Position numbers and translations under genes: made by a program | Notes under the pieces: generated by a model | What the model saw: only the letters and a program-made list of their open reading frames with translations | Databases searched by the model: none | What the model was told of the DNA's origin: nothing | Part shown: piece by piece, positions 28,178-38,341 of the stretch | How positions within the stretch are numbered: the stretch's first letter is position 1 | How the letters are laid out: each line of letters opens with the position of its first letter | Assembly (NCBI GenBank): GCA_902363515.1 | Contig: CABJAN010000001.1 | Coordinates: 124,001-188,000, forward strand | DNA from: Bacillota bacterium | GTDB taxonomy: Bacteria; Bacillota; Clostridia; Lachnospirales; Lachnospiraceae | Direction: 5' to 3' | Length of the DNA: 64,000 nucleotides

Positions 28178-31100
28178 TTATTTGCTTTTCCTTTTTCTGC
28201 AGATATAAAGTCCTGCCATACCTCCTGTGGAGATTACCAGAAGCAGAATCGGCAGCCAAATATTCGTGCTGTCACCTGTTTTTGGTGCATTTGATACCTT
28301 TGTCTCTTCATGGGACTGTGGTGTATCCGGTGTGTTCGGTGTTTCTGGGACTTCCGGTTTCTCATTTGTCAGATTAAAGGTAACTTCTACAACTGGTGTA
28401 CTGTCATCTGCATAGGCAAATGTCACTTCATGCCTGGTCTGATCCAGTGTGTATCCGTCCAGTGTCTTTGTTTCCACCAGATAATACTTGATAGCGGTAT
28501 CATATTTGCCGTTCTTAAATGTGGCACTCTCATACAGCTTACTCTCTGCATGACCGGCAGCATCTGTCTTTAAGGTTTCCAGAACTTTTCCTTTGCTGTC
28601 ACGGAGTTCAAATTCTACCCCTTTCAGCGGTTCTCCTGATGATTTATCTGTCTTATTGAGAATCACTTTTCCCTTGGCAGTATCATCTTTCATAGCCACT
28701 TTCTGGATTTCTCCGGTATCTTTCACCTCAAATGTCACATCGGCTGTCATAAGATATCCTTTTGGTGCCTGCTCTTCACGTAAAGTATATTTACCGATTG
28801 GAAGTTTTTCGATATAGTGTGCTTCCTCTGTGGAAGTCCAGCTCTCTACTACCTGATCGTCTTTGTCAAGAACCGTCAGTTTTGCACCTGGAATCTCAGT
28901 TTCTCCTGTAATATCCGTCTTACTGATCTGCACTTTTGTCACATCATCTTTCATCTCATGCTTCTGAACCTCTGCTGTATTCTCTACTGTGAAAGAAATA
29001 CTTTCTGCAGTGACATATCCATCTGCCGGTTTTGTCTCTGTCATGGTGTATTCCTTACCAACAACCAGTTCTTTGATCACATGGGATTCTTCCGTAGAAG
29101 TCCATTCATCTACTGTATTGCCATCTGAATCCATCACTTTCAGGTGTGCACCTGGAAGTTCTTTACCTGTTGTCAGGTCTGTTTTGGTCAGCTCCACTGA
29201 GGTTGGCTGATTTTCAAAAGTAAAATCGTAGCTTACTTCTGTCTGGTCTTCTCCGGCATATTCAAAGGTAAACTCCTGTACTTCTTCTGTTGTAACAAAT
29301 CCGTCCGGTGCAAAGATCTCTTTCACATAGTATTTTCCGTCTACCGGAAGATCTGCCGTAAAAGTAATCTGTCCCTTTTCATCCGTTACTCGCTGCTCGA
29401 TCAGACTGTCTTTCTCAAGGAGTACCTCGCCCTTTGCATTTTTGATATCTTCACTGGTATAAAGACCGAAGACACCACCTGCAAGGACACGGTCTGTATC
29501 TTTTTCCTTCTTCAGAACCGTAACCTTTACTTTCTGACGGGCATTCTGCCATTTCTCATCATAAGTAATGACTGGTGTGTCCTGATCACGGTAGGAAAGG
29601 TCAACATATCTCGGCTCTCCGTCCAGCACATAACCATGGGCAGTTTTTACTTCCTTCACATAGTACTTGCCAGCCGGTAGATTTTCCATCTGTGCAATAC
29701 CATTGGAATCCGTAGTAATGGTTCCCACTTTTTCATCTGCTTTGAAATAATCTTCACTGACACCATCTGCCGCTTTGATATCTTCCGCAGCAAATACATC
29801 GAAAGTTACATCTGTAAGACTTCCGGTTACATATTCAAAGAGATGCTCCACAGTACCTTTTACATTGTCCAGAAGTGTCACTTTATCCAAAAACTCTCCA
29901 TTTTTGTTGATGATCAGAAGTGCTGTCGGTACTTCATCTTTCATCTCTACTTTCTGAATCTCTGCGGTATCTTCCAGCGTGAACTTCACATCCGTTGCTT
30001 TCAGATAACCATAAGGTGCCATTTTCTCACGAAGGGTGTATTCCTCTCCAACTGTCAGTCGTTTGATCACATGTGGCTGATCTTTTACAGATGTCCACTG
30101 ATCCACAACATTTCCTTCTTTATCAAGAACGGTGAGTTTTGCCCCATCCAGCTCCACATCTGTTGTTACATCAGATTTTGTGATTTCTACTATTGTCGGC
30201 TGGTTCTTTTTCACAGTTTTCAGTTTTACTGTCTTCACATCCTGTCCCTGGTAAGAAGCATCCAGATTCAGAACTTCATCAGAGGATACAAATCCCGCCG
30301 GTGCTTTTAACTCTTTCACATAATACTCTCCAAGTGGCAGATCCAGCGTACATGCTGCAAGACCATCATTATCAGAAGTCATTTCCTGTAAGAGTGTGTC
30401 TGCTTTCACGATTACTTTTCCATCTGCCTTGATATCTTCTTTGTTATAGATACCAAAGACAGCTCCTGCTACGGTTGCACCATTTTCTGCATCCTGTTTT
30501 TCTACCTGGATTGCAACTTTCTGTCGGTCATCGCCAACAGTCACTTCCTGTTCAATCACAGGTGTATCCTGATCTGCATAGACAAATATGACATCAGATC
30601 TGTCCTTGTTCAGAACGAATCCTTCCGGTGCAGTCTTTTCTACCACATAGTAAGAACCAAGCGGCAGATTCTCAGCAACTGCTTTTCCGTCTTCTCCGGT
30701 CGTTACCGTTGTTACCAATGCATCTTTTGCATAGATCAGCTGTCTGTTTCCGTTTTCATCTTTCTGATAATCCGGCGTAAAGATATTTTCAGCTGCATAG
30801 ACATTAAATTCTGCACCCTTCAGGTATCTTTCTTCATAAACAAAATCCTTCTTGTATCCGGTCAGCATCTCACCTTTTTTATAGATCGTCAGCTTTCCTT
30901 TTACCGGATGGTTCTCGTAATCTACCGTAATAATGGCATCTCCGCTCTCAGAATCCATCTGGTATGCTGTGTTTGCATCCACCGCAATCTCTACATAGTT
31001 CTTGTTGATTGTGTACCCTTCCGGTGCGTTGACTTCCTCAATCCGGTAATGTCCGATCTTCAGATTCTTCGGCATGATCAGATATCCCTGGCTGTCCGTA

Positions 31101-34100
31101 AAATAGGACTTATGGGTTGTTGTCACTGGGTAAGTTGTTACCTGTTCCACGTACTTTTTGTTGTCCAGGTCATATACCTTAAATTCTGTTCCGGCAATCA
31201 ATACGGATTTTTTTGTTTCATCGTCTTTTTTCACGATTTTCAGTTTTGCCTTAAACTCTGCATCCAGAAGCACTCGCCAGATCTGTGGCTCATTTGGATG
31301 ATGCTCCGTGATATTGACTTCAAAATTATCGACCGGCTTGTAATTGTGCGGTGTTGTTGTCTCACGCACGATATAGCTTCCAAATGGTAATGGAATACTG
31401 CAGGCATATCCTTTTTCATCTGTGAAAATCTCCGTTGCTCCATTTTCTCCACTCACTACTGGTTTGGCAGAATCAAAATCATAGCTTCCATCTGCTTTCT
31501 TTGTAAGGGAAGATTTCAGATAAACTGTAAATCCAGCTCCGGATAACAGATCTGCATCTGTCTTTCCATTGTTGGCTGCTTTGATGATCTGGAATGGCTG
31601 CTTGATGACCTGCTCACTGGAAGTGCACTCTCTTTTTACTTCTGCTGTCATATCTCCTTCATAACTGCACGTAAGATCATGCTCTTCTGCATCTGCCAGG
31701 TATCCGGTCGGCGGAGTAATCTCTTTGACATAATATTTGCCAAGATATAAGCCATTTACAGAAGCCTGTCCTTTGTCATCTGTTGTAAGAGAAGCTACCT
31801 GCTCTCCTGCTTTATAAATAGTTCCCGTTGCTCCATCCGGGTGCACGATATCTTCACGGGCATACAGACCATAAACTGCACCTTTCAGTGTGGCATCTCC
31901 CTGTGGTACTGCTTTTCCTGTTTCTTTATCAACTTTGAATAAATTGATCTTTGCTGTCACACGGTCATTGCTGAAGGTATGGGCAAAAGATACGGTTGCT
32001 TCTTTATCATTGGTGTAAGAAAACTTGAACGTATACACATCTTCTATATTTCTTACATAACCTTCCGGTGCCTGATCTTCTTTTACAGAATAGGAATATC
32101 CAATCGGAAGATCTGCTGTAAATTTTGCAGTTCCATCTGCGCCAGTAGTTACTTTCTCAATCAGCGTTCCTTTTTTCACAACAACGCTTCCGTCTGCATT
32201 TCTGATATCATCGGATGCATACAGAGCAAAAATACCGCCTTTCAGTGGTTTCTTGGTGTCTTTATCCTGTTTTACTACGGAAACATCTGCTTTCTGTCTC
32301 TCGTTGTTAAAAGTCACATCTGCAAATACAACTTCTTTATTCTGACCAGCATAAGTTAGAGTCACTGACTTTTCTTCGCTGCCGTTATAGAAAGAATCCG
32401 GTGCTTTTGTTTCTTTTACCACGTAGGTTCCAAGATGCAGGTTTTTCAGTGTGACAGAACCATTCTCACCTGTTGTCAGGTTTTCTTTTACAAGGTCACC
32501 TTTGCTGTACACTTTTGTGCCATAAGCTGTTACGATATCTGCCCCTGCATACACGTTATACACTGCATTTTTCTGTCTGCGGTTTTCATACTGAAATACC
32601 GTTCCATTTTCACTGACATCTGCTCCGGTCAGAACCTGTCCTTCTTTGTAAATGGTAAGCTCTGCCAGCTGTTCTTTATTTTCCACGGTTACAGCTGAGG
32701 TCTTACTTGCTACCAGTTTTACATTTGTTGCCGTTGCATTTACTACATATCCCTGTGGTGCTGTGATCTCTTTCAGATAAACAGTATCCTGTGTCTTGAT
32801 GATCGTAACAGAAGATTTTCCATTCTTATCTGTTGCCGGCATCTGAGTGATCAGCTTTGTACAAGCCTCATCGCTGTATACACCGAATACTGCACCTACA
32901 AGATTGACATCCGCTGTATCGTCTTTCTTTACGATTTCGATCGTAGCCTGTTCAATCCAGGACACCTTTAAGCTTACATATTTTTCATCAGCGACACCTT
33001 CTCCAAACACAAATGCCAGATCCTGAACACTTGCATTCGTAGTCAATTTATATGCTGAATAATCTTTTGTAATACTTCCCTTCATCTTTGTAGAAAAAGA
33101 AGCACTTACATCTTTTGTCTGTGTCAGAGGAGCTGAGAGATAAAACGTAGTTCCTCCTCCAATTGTTACGCTTGCACCTGCCGCACTTACATTTCCAGTA
33201 GATACATTATGGAGCTTTACTCCTTTTGGTAAGTCCATTGTGATTTTCTGCTGGGAAGATGCGTTGAACTGAATGTTCTCCGTTCTCTGAACATTTCCAT
33301 CTACATAAGCTTTTACATTCGGCTTTGAAAATGACATTGCTACATCTGGTATTTCCGGCTTATTCACACAATAATTATAGAGTTCTTTTGCCAAAGCCTC
33401 TCCTGTAGCATTTGTTCCGTAAAATGCATCACTACTTCCGTTGGCATATGATGCAGCCATGTGAATAATGATGAATCTTTTTCCTTCTGAAAAATCCGTG
33501 TGTTTATTAGCGAAAAAACTCTCGCTTCCTGCGGCATCTGTACCGTAATAACACACTTTTGCTAACGCCTGATTGTCTCCAATCTTTGTAATTGTATAAT
33601 TTCCAGATCCAGGTCCTGGCTTTGCTGGCTGTACACAATACGCAATTGCTCTGACGCTTCCGTAGCTGATATAGTACGGCTCTGTCAGATAGGTTCCAAG
33701 ATTATAATCTGCATATCTATACAGTGGTCCTTTTTCAATTGTTACCTGCTGTGTACTTCTTGCTGAATAAACCGAAACTGCTTCAAATGTTGCAATCTCT
33801 CCTTCTTCCATAGCCTCAAGATCCACACCTTCGTCTCCTGCCTGTTCCAAAACATCATGAAGCTCTAACCCTGATTCTTCATCATAGGTATCCTGGTTCT
33901 GTGCCTGCTCTACCAAATCATCAAATTCATCAGCGTCAATATCGGTAATCTCCGATTCTGCTTCTGAATCCTCCGCTTCCTCTGTCCGCTGTTCACTGCC
34001 AGCGGTTTCTGATTCGGTCACTGCTTCACTCCCTGCAGTTTCAGTCTGAGCTTCTGTTGCTTTCTCACGCACAATCAGTTTTCGGCTGATCTGGTACTTC

Positions 34101-34471
34101 GGATGCTCTTGATTTACCGGTTCCACATAATAAACCGCTTTGTAAGTGTCCGCATGATCTGTCGTAAAATCCTCATCCTTGTCATTCTTTGCTTCCTCAA
34201 ATGTGACTTTGACCTTGTTATCATCCTTGATTTCCAGTCCCGTGTAATCTGATTTCACATCAAATACACTGCCTGTTTCAATTTCATAATCTTTGGCAGT
34301 CACCACCTCATCTTCATCCAGAAGGTCTTTCACTTCCTCATAAAGTGGAGGTTTTTCCTCTGGCTGGATCTCCGCTGCATATGCCGTCATCGGAGACAAC
34401 ACTGTACTAAGCATTGTCATGCCTGTCAGCAAGCCAGATACTACTTTTCTAAAATTACCTTTTTTCTTCAT
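28178..34471 (-). CDS. giant cell-wall-anchored adhesin with about 14 CnaB/SpaA-type repeats and thioester-like head
   Basis: A 2097-aa surface protein. The ATG at 34471 (MKKKGNFRKVVSGLLTGMTM) gives a proper Sec signal peptide ending at AYAAE and has a GAGAGG site; an earlier ATG adds 14 unlikely residues. After an acidic, low-complexity stretch comes a thioester-type domain (AIAYCVQP, Cys near 277). About 14 CnaB/SpaA-like domains follow, each with a G-x-Y-x-V-x-E-x-x-A-P-x-G-Y signature, for example LGKYYVKEITPPTGYLAD. The end has NAPKTGD (near 2060), a hydrophobic helix and RKRKSK, an LPXTG-like sortase signal. Such thioester/isopeptide fibres bind host surfaces or other cells. Placed between topB and the helicase gene, it may promote mating-pair contact, as surface adhesins do in enterococcal conjugation. 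That role is inferred. Confidence 0.9.
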   Translation of the reverse strand: MKKKGNFRKVVSGLLTGMTMLSTVLSPMTAYAAEIQPEEKPPLYEEVKDLLDEDEVVTAKDYEIETGSVFDVKSDYTGLEIKDDNKVKVTFEEAKNDKDEDFTTDHADTYKAVYYVEPVNQEHPKYQISRKLIVREKATEAQTETAGSEAVTESETAGSEQRTEEAEDSEAESEITDIDADEFDDLVEQAQNQDTYDEESGLELHDVLEQAGDEGVDLEAMEEGEIATFEAVSVYSARSTQQVTIEKGPLYRYADYNLGTYLTEPYYISYGSVRAIAYCVQPAKPGPGSGNYTITKIGDNQALAKVCYYGTDAAGSESFFANKHTDFSEGKRFIIIHMAASYANGSSDAFYGTNATGEALAKELYNYCVNKPEIPDVAMSFSKPNVKAYVDGNVQRTENIQFNASSQQKITMDLPKGVKLHNVSTGNVSAAGASVTIGGGTTFYLSAPLTQTKDVSASFSTKMKGSITKDYSAYKLTTNASVQDLAFVFGEGVADEKYVSLKVSWIEQATIEIVKKDDTADVNLVGAVFGVYSDEACTKLITQMPATDKNGKSSVTIIKTQDTVYLKEITAPQGYVVNATATNVKLVASKTSAVTVENKEQLAELTIYKEGQVLTGADVSENGTVFQYENRRQKNAVYNVYAGADIVTAYGTKVYSKGDLVKENLTTGENGSVTLKNLHLGTYVVKETKAPDSFYNGSEEKSVTLTYAGQNKEVVFADVTFNNERQKADVSVVKQDKDTKKPLKGGIFALYASDDIRNADGSVVVKKGTLIEKVTTGADGTAKFTADLPIGYSYSVKEDQAPEGYVRNIEDVYTFKFSYTNDKEATVSFAHTFSNDRVTAKINLFKVDKETGKAVPQGDATLKGAVYGLYAREDIVHPDGATGTIYKAGEQVASLTTDDKGQASVNGLYLGKYYVKEITPPTGYLADAEEHDLTCSYEGDMTAEVKRECTSSEQVIKQPFQIIKAANNGKTDADLLSGAGFTVYLKSSLTKKADGSYDFDSAKPVVSGENGATEIFTDEKGYACSIPLPFGSYIVRETTTPHNYKPVDNFEVNITEHHPNEPQIWRVLLDAEFKAKLKIVKKDDETKKSVLIAGTEFKVYDLDNKKYVEQVTTYPVTTTHKSYFTDSQGYLIMPKNLKIGHYRIEEVNAPEGYTINKNYVEIAVDANTAYQMDSESGDAIITVDYENHPVKGKLTIYKKGEMLTGYKKDFVYEERYLKGAEFNVYAAENIFTPDYQKDENGNRQLIYAKDALVTTVTTGEDGKAVAENLPLGSYYVVEKTAPEGFVLNKDRSDVIFVYADQDTPVIEQEVTVGDDRQKVAIQVEKQDAENGATVAGAVFGIYNKEDIKADGKVIVKADTLLQEMTSDNDGLAACTLDLPLGEYYVKELKAPAGFVSSDEVLNLDASYQGQDVKTVKLKTVKKNQPTIVEITKSDVTTDVELDGAKLTVLDKEGNVVDQWTSVKDQPHVIKRLTVGEEYTLREKMAPYGYLKATDVKFTLEDTAEIQKVEMKDEVPTALLIINKNGEFLDKVTLLDNVKGTVEHLFEYVTGSLTDVTFDVFAAEDIKAADGVSEDYFKADEKVGTITTDSNGIAQMENLPAGKYYVKEVKTAHGYVLDGEPRYVDLSYRDQDTPVITYDEKWQNARQKVKVTVLKKEKDTDRVLAGGVFGLYTSEDIKNAKGEVLLEKDSLIEQRVTDEKGQITFTADLPVDGKYYVKEIFAPDGFVTTEEVQEFTFEYAGEDQTEVSYDFTFENQPTSVELTKTDLTTGKELPGAHLKVMDSDGNTVDEWTSTEESHVIKELVVGKEYTMTETKPADGYVTAESISFTVENTAEVQKHEMKDDVTKVQISKTDITGETEIPGAKLTVLDKDDQVVESWTSTEEAHYIEKLPIGKYTLREEQAPKGYLMTADVTFEVKDTGEIQKVAMKDDTAKGKVILNKTDKSSGEPLKGVEFELRDSKGKVLETLKTDAAGHAESKLYESATFKNGKYDTAIKYYLVETKTLDGYTLDQTRHEVTFAYADDSTPVVEVTFNLTNEKPEVPETPNTPDTPQSHEETKVSNAPKTGDSTNIWLPILLLVISTGGMAGLYICRKRKSK

Positions 34472-34539
34472 GCTAAGGTCCTCTCTTTCATATATTTGTA
34501 TTAAAACAGACATTCCTTAGACTGCCTGCAATACACTAC

Positions 34540-36612
34540 TTATCGTTGTGGAAAAATAAGATTGAACTGTACATTTCCCTCTCCGGGATCGACCATCTCC
34601 ACAGTTGCTTCATACTGTCTCCCTGTTTTTCTGGATACCAGATCCTTATAATGGATTTTCCCTTTAGACAGGAACTTCTTTGCTGCCACCTTATCCATCT
34701 TTTTTCCCTGGCTTGCAAGGAATTTATCATTCTTCCACAAGGTAAAAGCACAATTCCGGTCAGAACAGTAAAAGTTTACTTTTCCTTCCCGGACATCTGC
34801 TCCACAGCGGGGACATTTGCCAATGACTTCTCCTTTTGCCTTTCCCTGAAACTGCTCTTTCTTTTCTTCTGAAATTCCCTGATATCTGGCAACCAGTTCC
34901 TGCATCAGCTCTGTAATCCCATTTAGGAATTCATCTGCTGTCTCTGTATTCTGGGCAATGTGGTTCAATGCCATTTCCCACTCTGCTGTCATCTTCGGAG
35001 ATTTAATCTCGTCCGGTAGAACCGTAATCAATACATTTCCATCATCCGTCGGCACCAGATTTTTCTTTTCCCTTTTCACAAAGCCAGACTGAATCAGTTT
35101 TTCAATGATTGCTGCCCTTGTTGCCGGTGTGCCAAGTCCTTTCTTTTCTGTATCTTCGGTCAGTTCTTCATTCCCTGCACGTTCCATCGCAGAAAGCAGG
35201 GTATCTTCTGTGTACTGTTTCGGTGGCTGTGTAAAATGCTCCGATACAAAAGAATCACAGGGACCATAATGCTTGCCTGCCCAGATATCCAACTCCGGCT
35301 CTTCTTTTTCTGCAATGATTCCAAAGAACTGTTTCAGTTTTTTCTCAATTGTCTTGAACCCTTCCTGCTTTGTTTTCTTTGCTGAGAGATAAAACGTATG
35401 ATAATTACAGGTAATCTGGCATTTATGGCTTTCATAAATATAAGGATCTGCGGTTGCTGTCAGTACCCTGGCACTGATCAGATACAAAATCTTGCAGTTT
35501 CGTTCTTTCAGTTTACCTATATCTGCCTTTGCTACTTCCACGGTCGGGATAATTGCATGGTGATCAGATACTTTCTTTGAATTTAATACCTTACTCACGT
35601 CCGGCTGATATTCCAGCCCTTCGGCATAGGGCATTTTCCCAAGTAACATCTGAATCAGAGTTTCTGTGCTTTCTCCCATCTCATCTGTCAGATACTGGCT
35701 GTCTGTTCTCGGATAAGTGACAAGTTTCTGCTCATACATCTCTTGCACGGCATCCAATGTCTGCTGTGCGGTATAGCCAAACATTCTGTTAGCTTCCCTC
35801 TGCAGGGTGGTCAGATCATAAAGCTTCGGAGGGCGGACCGTTTTCTCTTTCACATCATCCTTCTCCACTTCGCACATGCGCTCCTGACACTCTGCAGCCA
35901 CTTTATCTGCATCTTCTTTTTTCTGAAAATGCTCTGTGACCGCATCCATATCGTCAAACTTGATATGAGCCATATAATATTTTTCTTTGGTAAATTCCTT
36001 GATCTTCTGATTTCGATCCACAATCATGGCAAGTGTTGGTGTCTGTACTCTTCCAACTTTCAGATTCTGGTTATACAGAACGGAAAAAAGACGGCTCGCA
36101 TTGATTCCCACCAGCCAGTCTGCCTTTGCCCTGCAAAGTGCTGACTGATAGAGACTGTCATAACACGAACCGTCTTTTAATGACGAAAATCCATCTTTAA
36201 TTGCCTGTTCTTCCATGGAAGAGATCCAGAGTCGCTTCATCGGCTTTTTACATCCTGCCTGCTCATACACCAGACGGAAGATCAGCTCACCTTCACGTCC
36301 TGCATCAGTTGCACAGATCACTTCATCTACTTTGGAATCTCTCATCAGTTTCTTTAAGATTCCGAACTGCTTCTTTGTGCCCTCCAAAATCTTGTGTTTC
36401 CAACATTCCGGCACAATCGGCAGATCTTCATATCTCCATTTTTTATATTTTTCATCGTATTCCGATGCATCACATAATCCAACCAGATGTCCTACGCACC
36501 AGGAAACGATATAACCGTTTCCCTCCACGTAGCCATCTTTTCTTCTTCTGGCTCCAAGCACGGAAGCCAGTGCCATCGCAACCGATGGCTTTTCTGCAAT
36601 CACTAATTTCAT
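34540..36612 (-). CDS. topB: DNA topoisomerase III
   Basis: A 690-aa type IA topoisomerase that decatenates or relaxes DNA by single-strand passage. The Toprim domain begins at once with MKLVIAEKPSVAMALASVLG and includes DAGREGELIFRLVY. The active-site segment KLVTYPRTDSQYLTDEMG places the nucleophilic Tyr near residue 300. GLGTPATRAAIIEKLIQSGF is the conserved late motif. The C terminus carries a zinc-ribbon (CPRCGADVREGK and CSDRNC) and a short repeat KDLVSRKTGRQYEATVEM. ICE-borne TopB copies are common in Tn1549-like elements and are thought to help process transfer or replication intermediates. It begins one base after the stop of the DUF4366 gene, so translation is coupled. Confidence 0.95.
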   Translation of the reverse strand: MKLVIAEKPSVAMALASVLGARRRKDGYVEGNGYIVSWCVGHLVGLCDASEYDEKYKKWRYEDLPIVPECWKHKILEGTKKQFGILKKLMRDSKVDEVICATDAGREGELIFRLVYEQAGCKKPMKRLWISSMEEQAIKDGFSSLKDGSCYDSLYQSALCRAKADWLVGINASRLFSVLYNQNLKVGRVQTPTLAMIVDRNQKIKEFTKEKYYMAHIKFDDMDAVTEHFQKKEDADKVAAECQERMCEVEKDDVKEKTVRPPKLYDLTTLQREANRMFGYTAQQTLDAVQEMYEQKLVTYPRTDSQYLTDEMGESTETLIQMLLGKMPYAEGLEYQPDVSKVLNSKKVSDHHAIIPTVEVAKADIGKLKERNCKILYLISARVLTATADPYIYESHKCQITCNYHTFYLSAKKTKQEGFKTIEKKLKQFFGIIAEKEEPELDIWAGKHYGPCDSFVSEHFTQPPKQYTEDTLLSAMERAGNEELTEDTEKKGLGTPATRAAIIEKLIQSGFVKREKKNLVPTDDGNVLITVLPDEIKSPKMTAEWEMALNHIAQNTETADEFLNGITELMQELVARYQGISEEKKEQFQGKAKGEVIGKCPRCGADVREGKVNFYCSDRNCAFTLWKNDKFLASQGKKMDKVAAKKFLSKGKIHYKDLVSRKTGRQYEATVEMVDPGEGNVQFNLIFPQR

Positions 36613-38043
36613 TTACTCCTGCTCCTCTTCTTCATCTTCCAGCACATTATCGTCAAAATCTTCATCTCTCAGGATTTCCGGTTCTGTACTTTCTTCCTGC
36701 TCATCTGCATCGTCTACTTCCCGTTTTTCTGACTCTGAATCTTCGGATTCATCTTCATCCTCTTCCATCTCATCCTCGTCATCATATTCATGCTTTGGTT
36801 TATAGACTTTGAAGTAATATCCACCTGCCGCAGCTCCGACTGCAACCAGTGCAATCAAAAGATACGTTCCAAATGGACTTTTATCTTCAGGCATCTGAAT
36901 ATCATCCTCTACCTTATCTTTCTCGGCTGACTCTGTCGTTTCCGGCTTTTCTTCCTCTGCTTTTTTCTCTGGTTCTGCATAAACCGTATCTACTTCCGGA
37001 AGTGTCACCGAATCAGAAAGTGTAAAGTTCATCAGATCTTTTTCACTGACTTCTGTAAGAAAATACACATTATCCTGAGATTTTGAATTGTCAATAATCA
37101 GATAGAAAATCTTACCACTCTTAGTTGAAATGGTATAAAACTCTTTTGTGCCTTCCGTAGCTGTTTTGGTAACAGAATCTGCTGTCTCGCCTTCTTTATT
37201 AAGCTGTTCCTCAATACCTGTTACTGTCCGATCATCCACGGTTCCTTTTGCATCTGTTGGCTCAGAAGCCTGTGCATCCTGTGGAAGTGGTGAAGTCGTT
37301 GTTTTCTCAGTCCCAGTTGTATCTGCACTGGTCGTAGTTGCCATTGCGCCATTACTGTCATTGGAGGTTTTCTGTTTCTCTGCCTGCTTCTTTGCCCATT
37401 CATAATAAGGATTCTGCAACACATACTTTTCAGAAGTATTTCCGGCACCATCCGTTACCGTGATTTCAATCTGTTTTGTTGTAAAATCTTTCTGTGTCAG
37501 TTGCACTCTCAGCATTCCATCCTTCAAGTCTGTATAAGTGGTGCCATTGACTGTTACTGCAGTAATCCCTGATACTGTATCATTACCCTGAATCGTCAGC
37601 ACACCATCTGTCAGGGAAGCAGAGAGTGTAGGCTTTTCCGTGTCATAACACTTAATAGAGCGATTCTGCTCATAGACCTTCCCCTCACCATCTGTCACAC
37701 GCACATACACTGTCTGATTTCCAGTGATCGTGATACTTCCACTTCCGGTTACATCCTGCCAGCTTCCATCTTTTCCTGCTTTTGCTTCAATCTTTGCTAT
37801 TGAGAAACCTTCCGGCATATGACTGGCATCTACCGTAACAGCAATGGTTGTTTCTCCCTGTTTCCAGCCATCCGGTTTCTCAATCGTGATTGCAGGCGTG
37901 GTATTCTCAGCTGCATAAGCAGTCTGTGTCTGGAGCAAAGGTGTTGTCAGGCAAAGAAATGTCGTTGCTGCAAGCAAGCTCTTTTTTACCCTGCTTTTAG
38001 TAATTGTTCTCTTCTTCTGTTTCATTTTTTCCAGATTCATCAT
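36613..38043 (-). CDS. DUF4366 (CD1107-family) surface mobile-element protein
   Basis: A 476-aa secreted, membrane-anchored protein. The N terminus is a basic region and signal peptide (KSLLAATTFLCLTTPLLQTQ, cleavage near TAYAAE). The ectodomain has Ig-like segments rich in TITGNQTVYVRVTDGEGK-type repeats and a Thr/Ser-rich linker. The conserved DUF4366 core follows (FYTISTKSGKIFYLIIDNSK, then NVYFLTEVSEKDLMNF). One transmembrane helix (TYLLIALVAVGAAAGGYYF, near 395-415) precedes a very acidic cytoplasmic tail. The family is confined to conjugative elements, next to DUF4315 and TopB as here; its function is unknown. The start overlaps the DUF4315 gene by about 47 bp. Confidence 0.85.
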   Translation of the reverse strand: MMNLEKMKQKKRTITKSRVKKSLLAATTFLCLTTPLLQTQTAYAAENTTPAITIEKPDGWKQGETTIAVTVDASHMPEGFSIAKIEAKAGKDGSWQDVTGSGSITITGNQTVYVRVTDGEGKVYEQNRSIKCYDTEKPTLSASLTDGVLTIQGNDTVSGITAVTVNGTTYTDLKDGMLRVQLTQKDFTTKQIEITVTDGAGNTSEKYVLQNPYYEWAKKQAEKQKTSNDSNGAMATTTSADTTGTEKTTTSPLPQDAQASEPTDAKGTVDDRTVTGIEEQLNKEGETADSVTKTATEGTKEFYTISTKSGKIFYLIIDNSKSQDNVYFLTEVSEKDLMNFTLSDSVTLPEVDTVYAEPEKKAEEEKPETTESAEKDKVEDDIQMPEDKSPFGTYLLIALVAVGAAAGGYYFKVYKPKHEYDDEDEMEEDEDESEDSESEKREVDDADEQEESTEPEILRDEDFDDNVLEDEEEEQE

Positions 38044-38299
38044 CGGCTTTTGTTTCCTCCTTCTGTATTTCTACCCTGCCGGGCAGTTCATTTTTCATTC
38101 TCTTTTTGAAAGCTTCCAATTCCGGAATACTCATATCCATTGCACGGATAATTCTTACAATTTCCAGATTTTCCGCTTCTGTTTTTGCAATCTCCGCAGC
38201 CTTAAACCGCTTTAAATCTGCTTCATATCTGGCTTTGGAAGCTTCCATTTTCTCTTTGGCTTTCTCATAATCTGCCGTAGCTTTTTCAAGACTTTTCAT
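37997..38299 (-). CDS. DUF4315 family mobile-element protein
   Basis: A 100-aa, highly charged, mostly helical protein (KATADYEKAKEKMEASKARY, then AAEIAKTEAENLEIVRIIRA). The first 60 residues would form a coiled coil. The motif IRAMDMSIPELEAFKKRMKN is typical of DUF4315, which in clostridial ICEs always lies between the wall hydrolase and the DUF4366 gene, as here. An AAGGAG site precedes the ATG. The 3' end overlaps the next gene by 47 bp in another frame. The function is unknown; a structural or assembly role in the mating apparatus is possible. Confidence 0.82.
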   Translation of the reverse strand: MKSLEKATADYEKAKEKMEASKARYEADLKRFKAAEIAKTEAENLEIVRIIRAMDMSIPELEAFKKRMKNELPGRVEIQKEETKADDESGKNETEEENNY

Positions 38300-38341
38300 C
38301 GGTTCTCCTTTCCGGACGGCTGATGCAGCCGCCCTTTTTTC

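Noticed and set aside
28178..34471. CRISPR-like or satellite repeats
   Set aside because: The repetition is at protein-domain level (about 85-120 residues), the DNA units are diverged, and there are no short identical repeats with spacers.
36201..36812. 203-codon plus-strand frame over the topB start and the DUF4366 end
   Set aside because: It is antisense to two well-supported genes, has no initiation signal, and is His/Leu/Pro-rich, as expected for a shadow frame.
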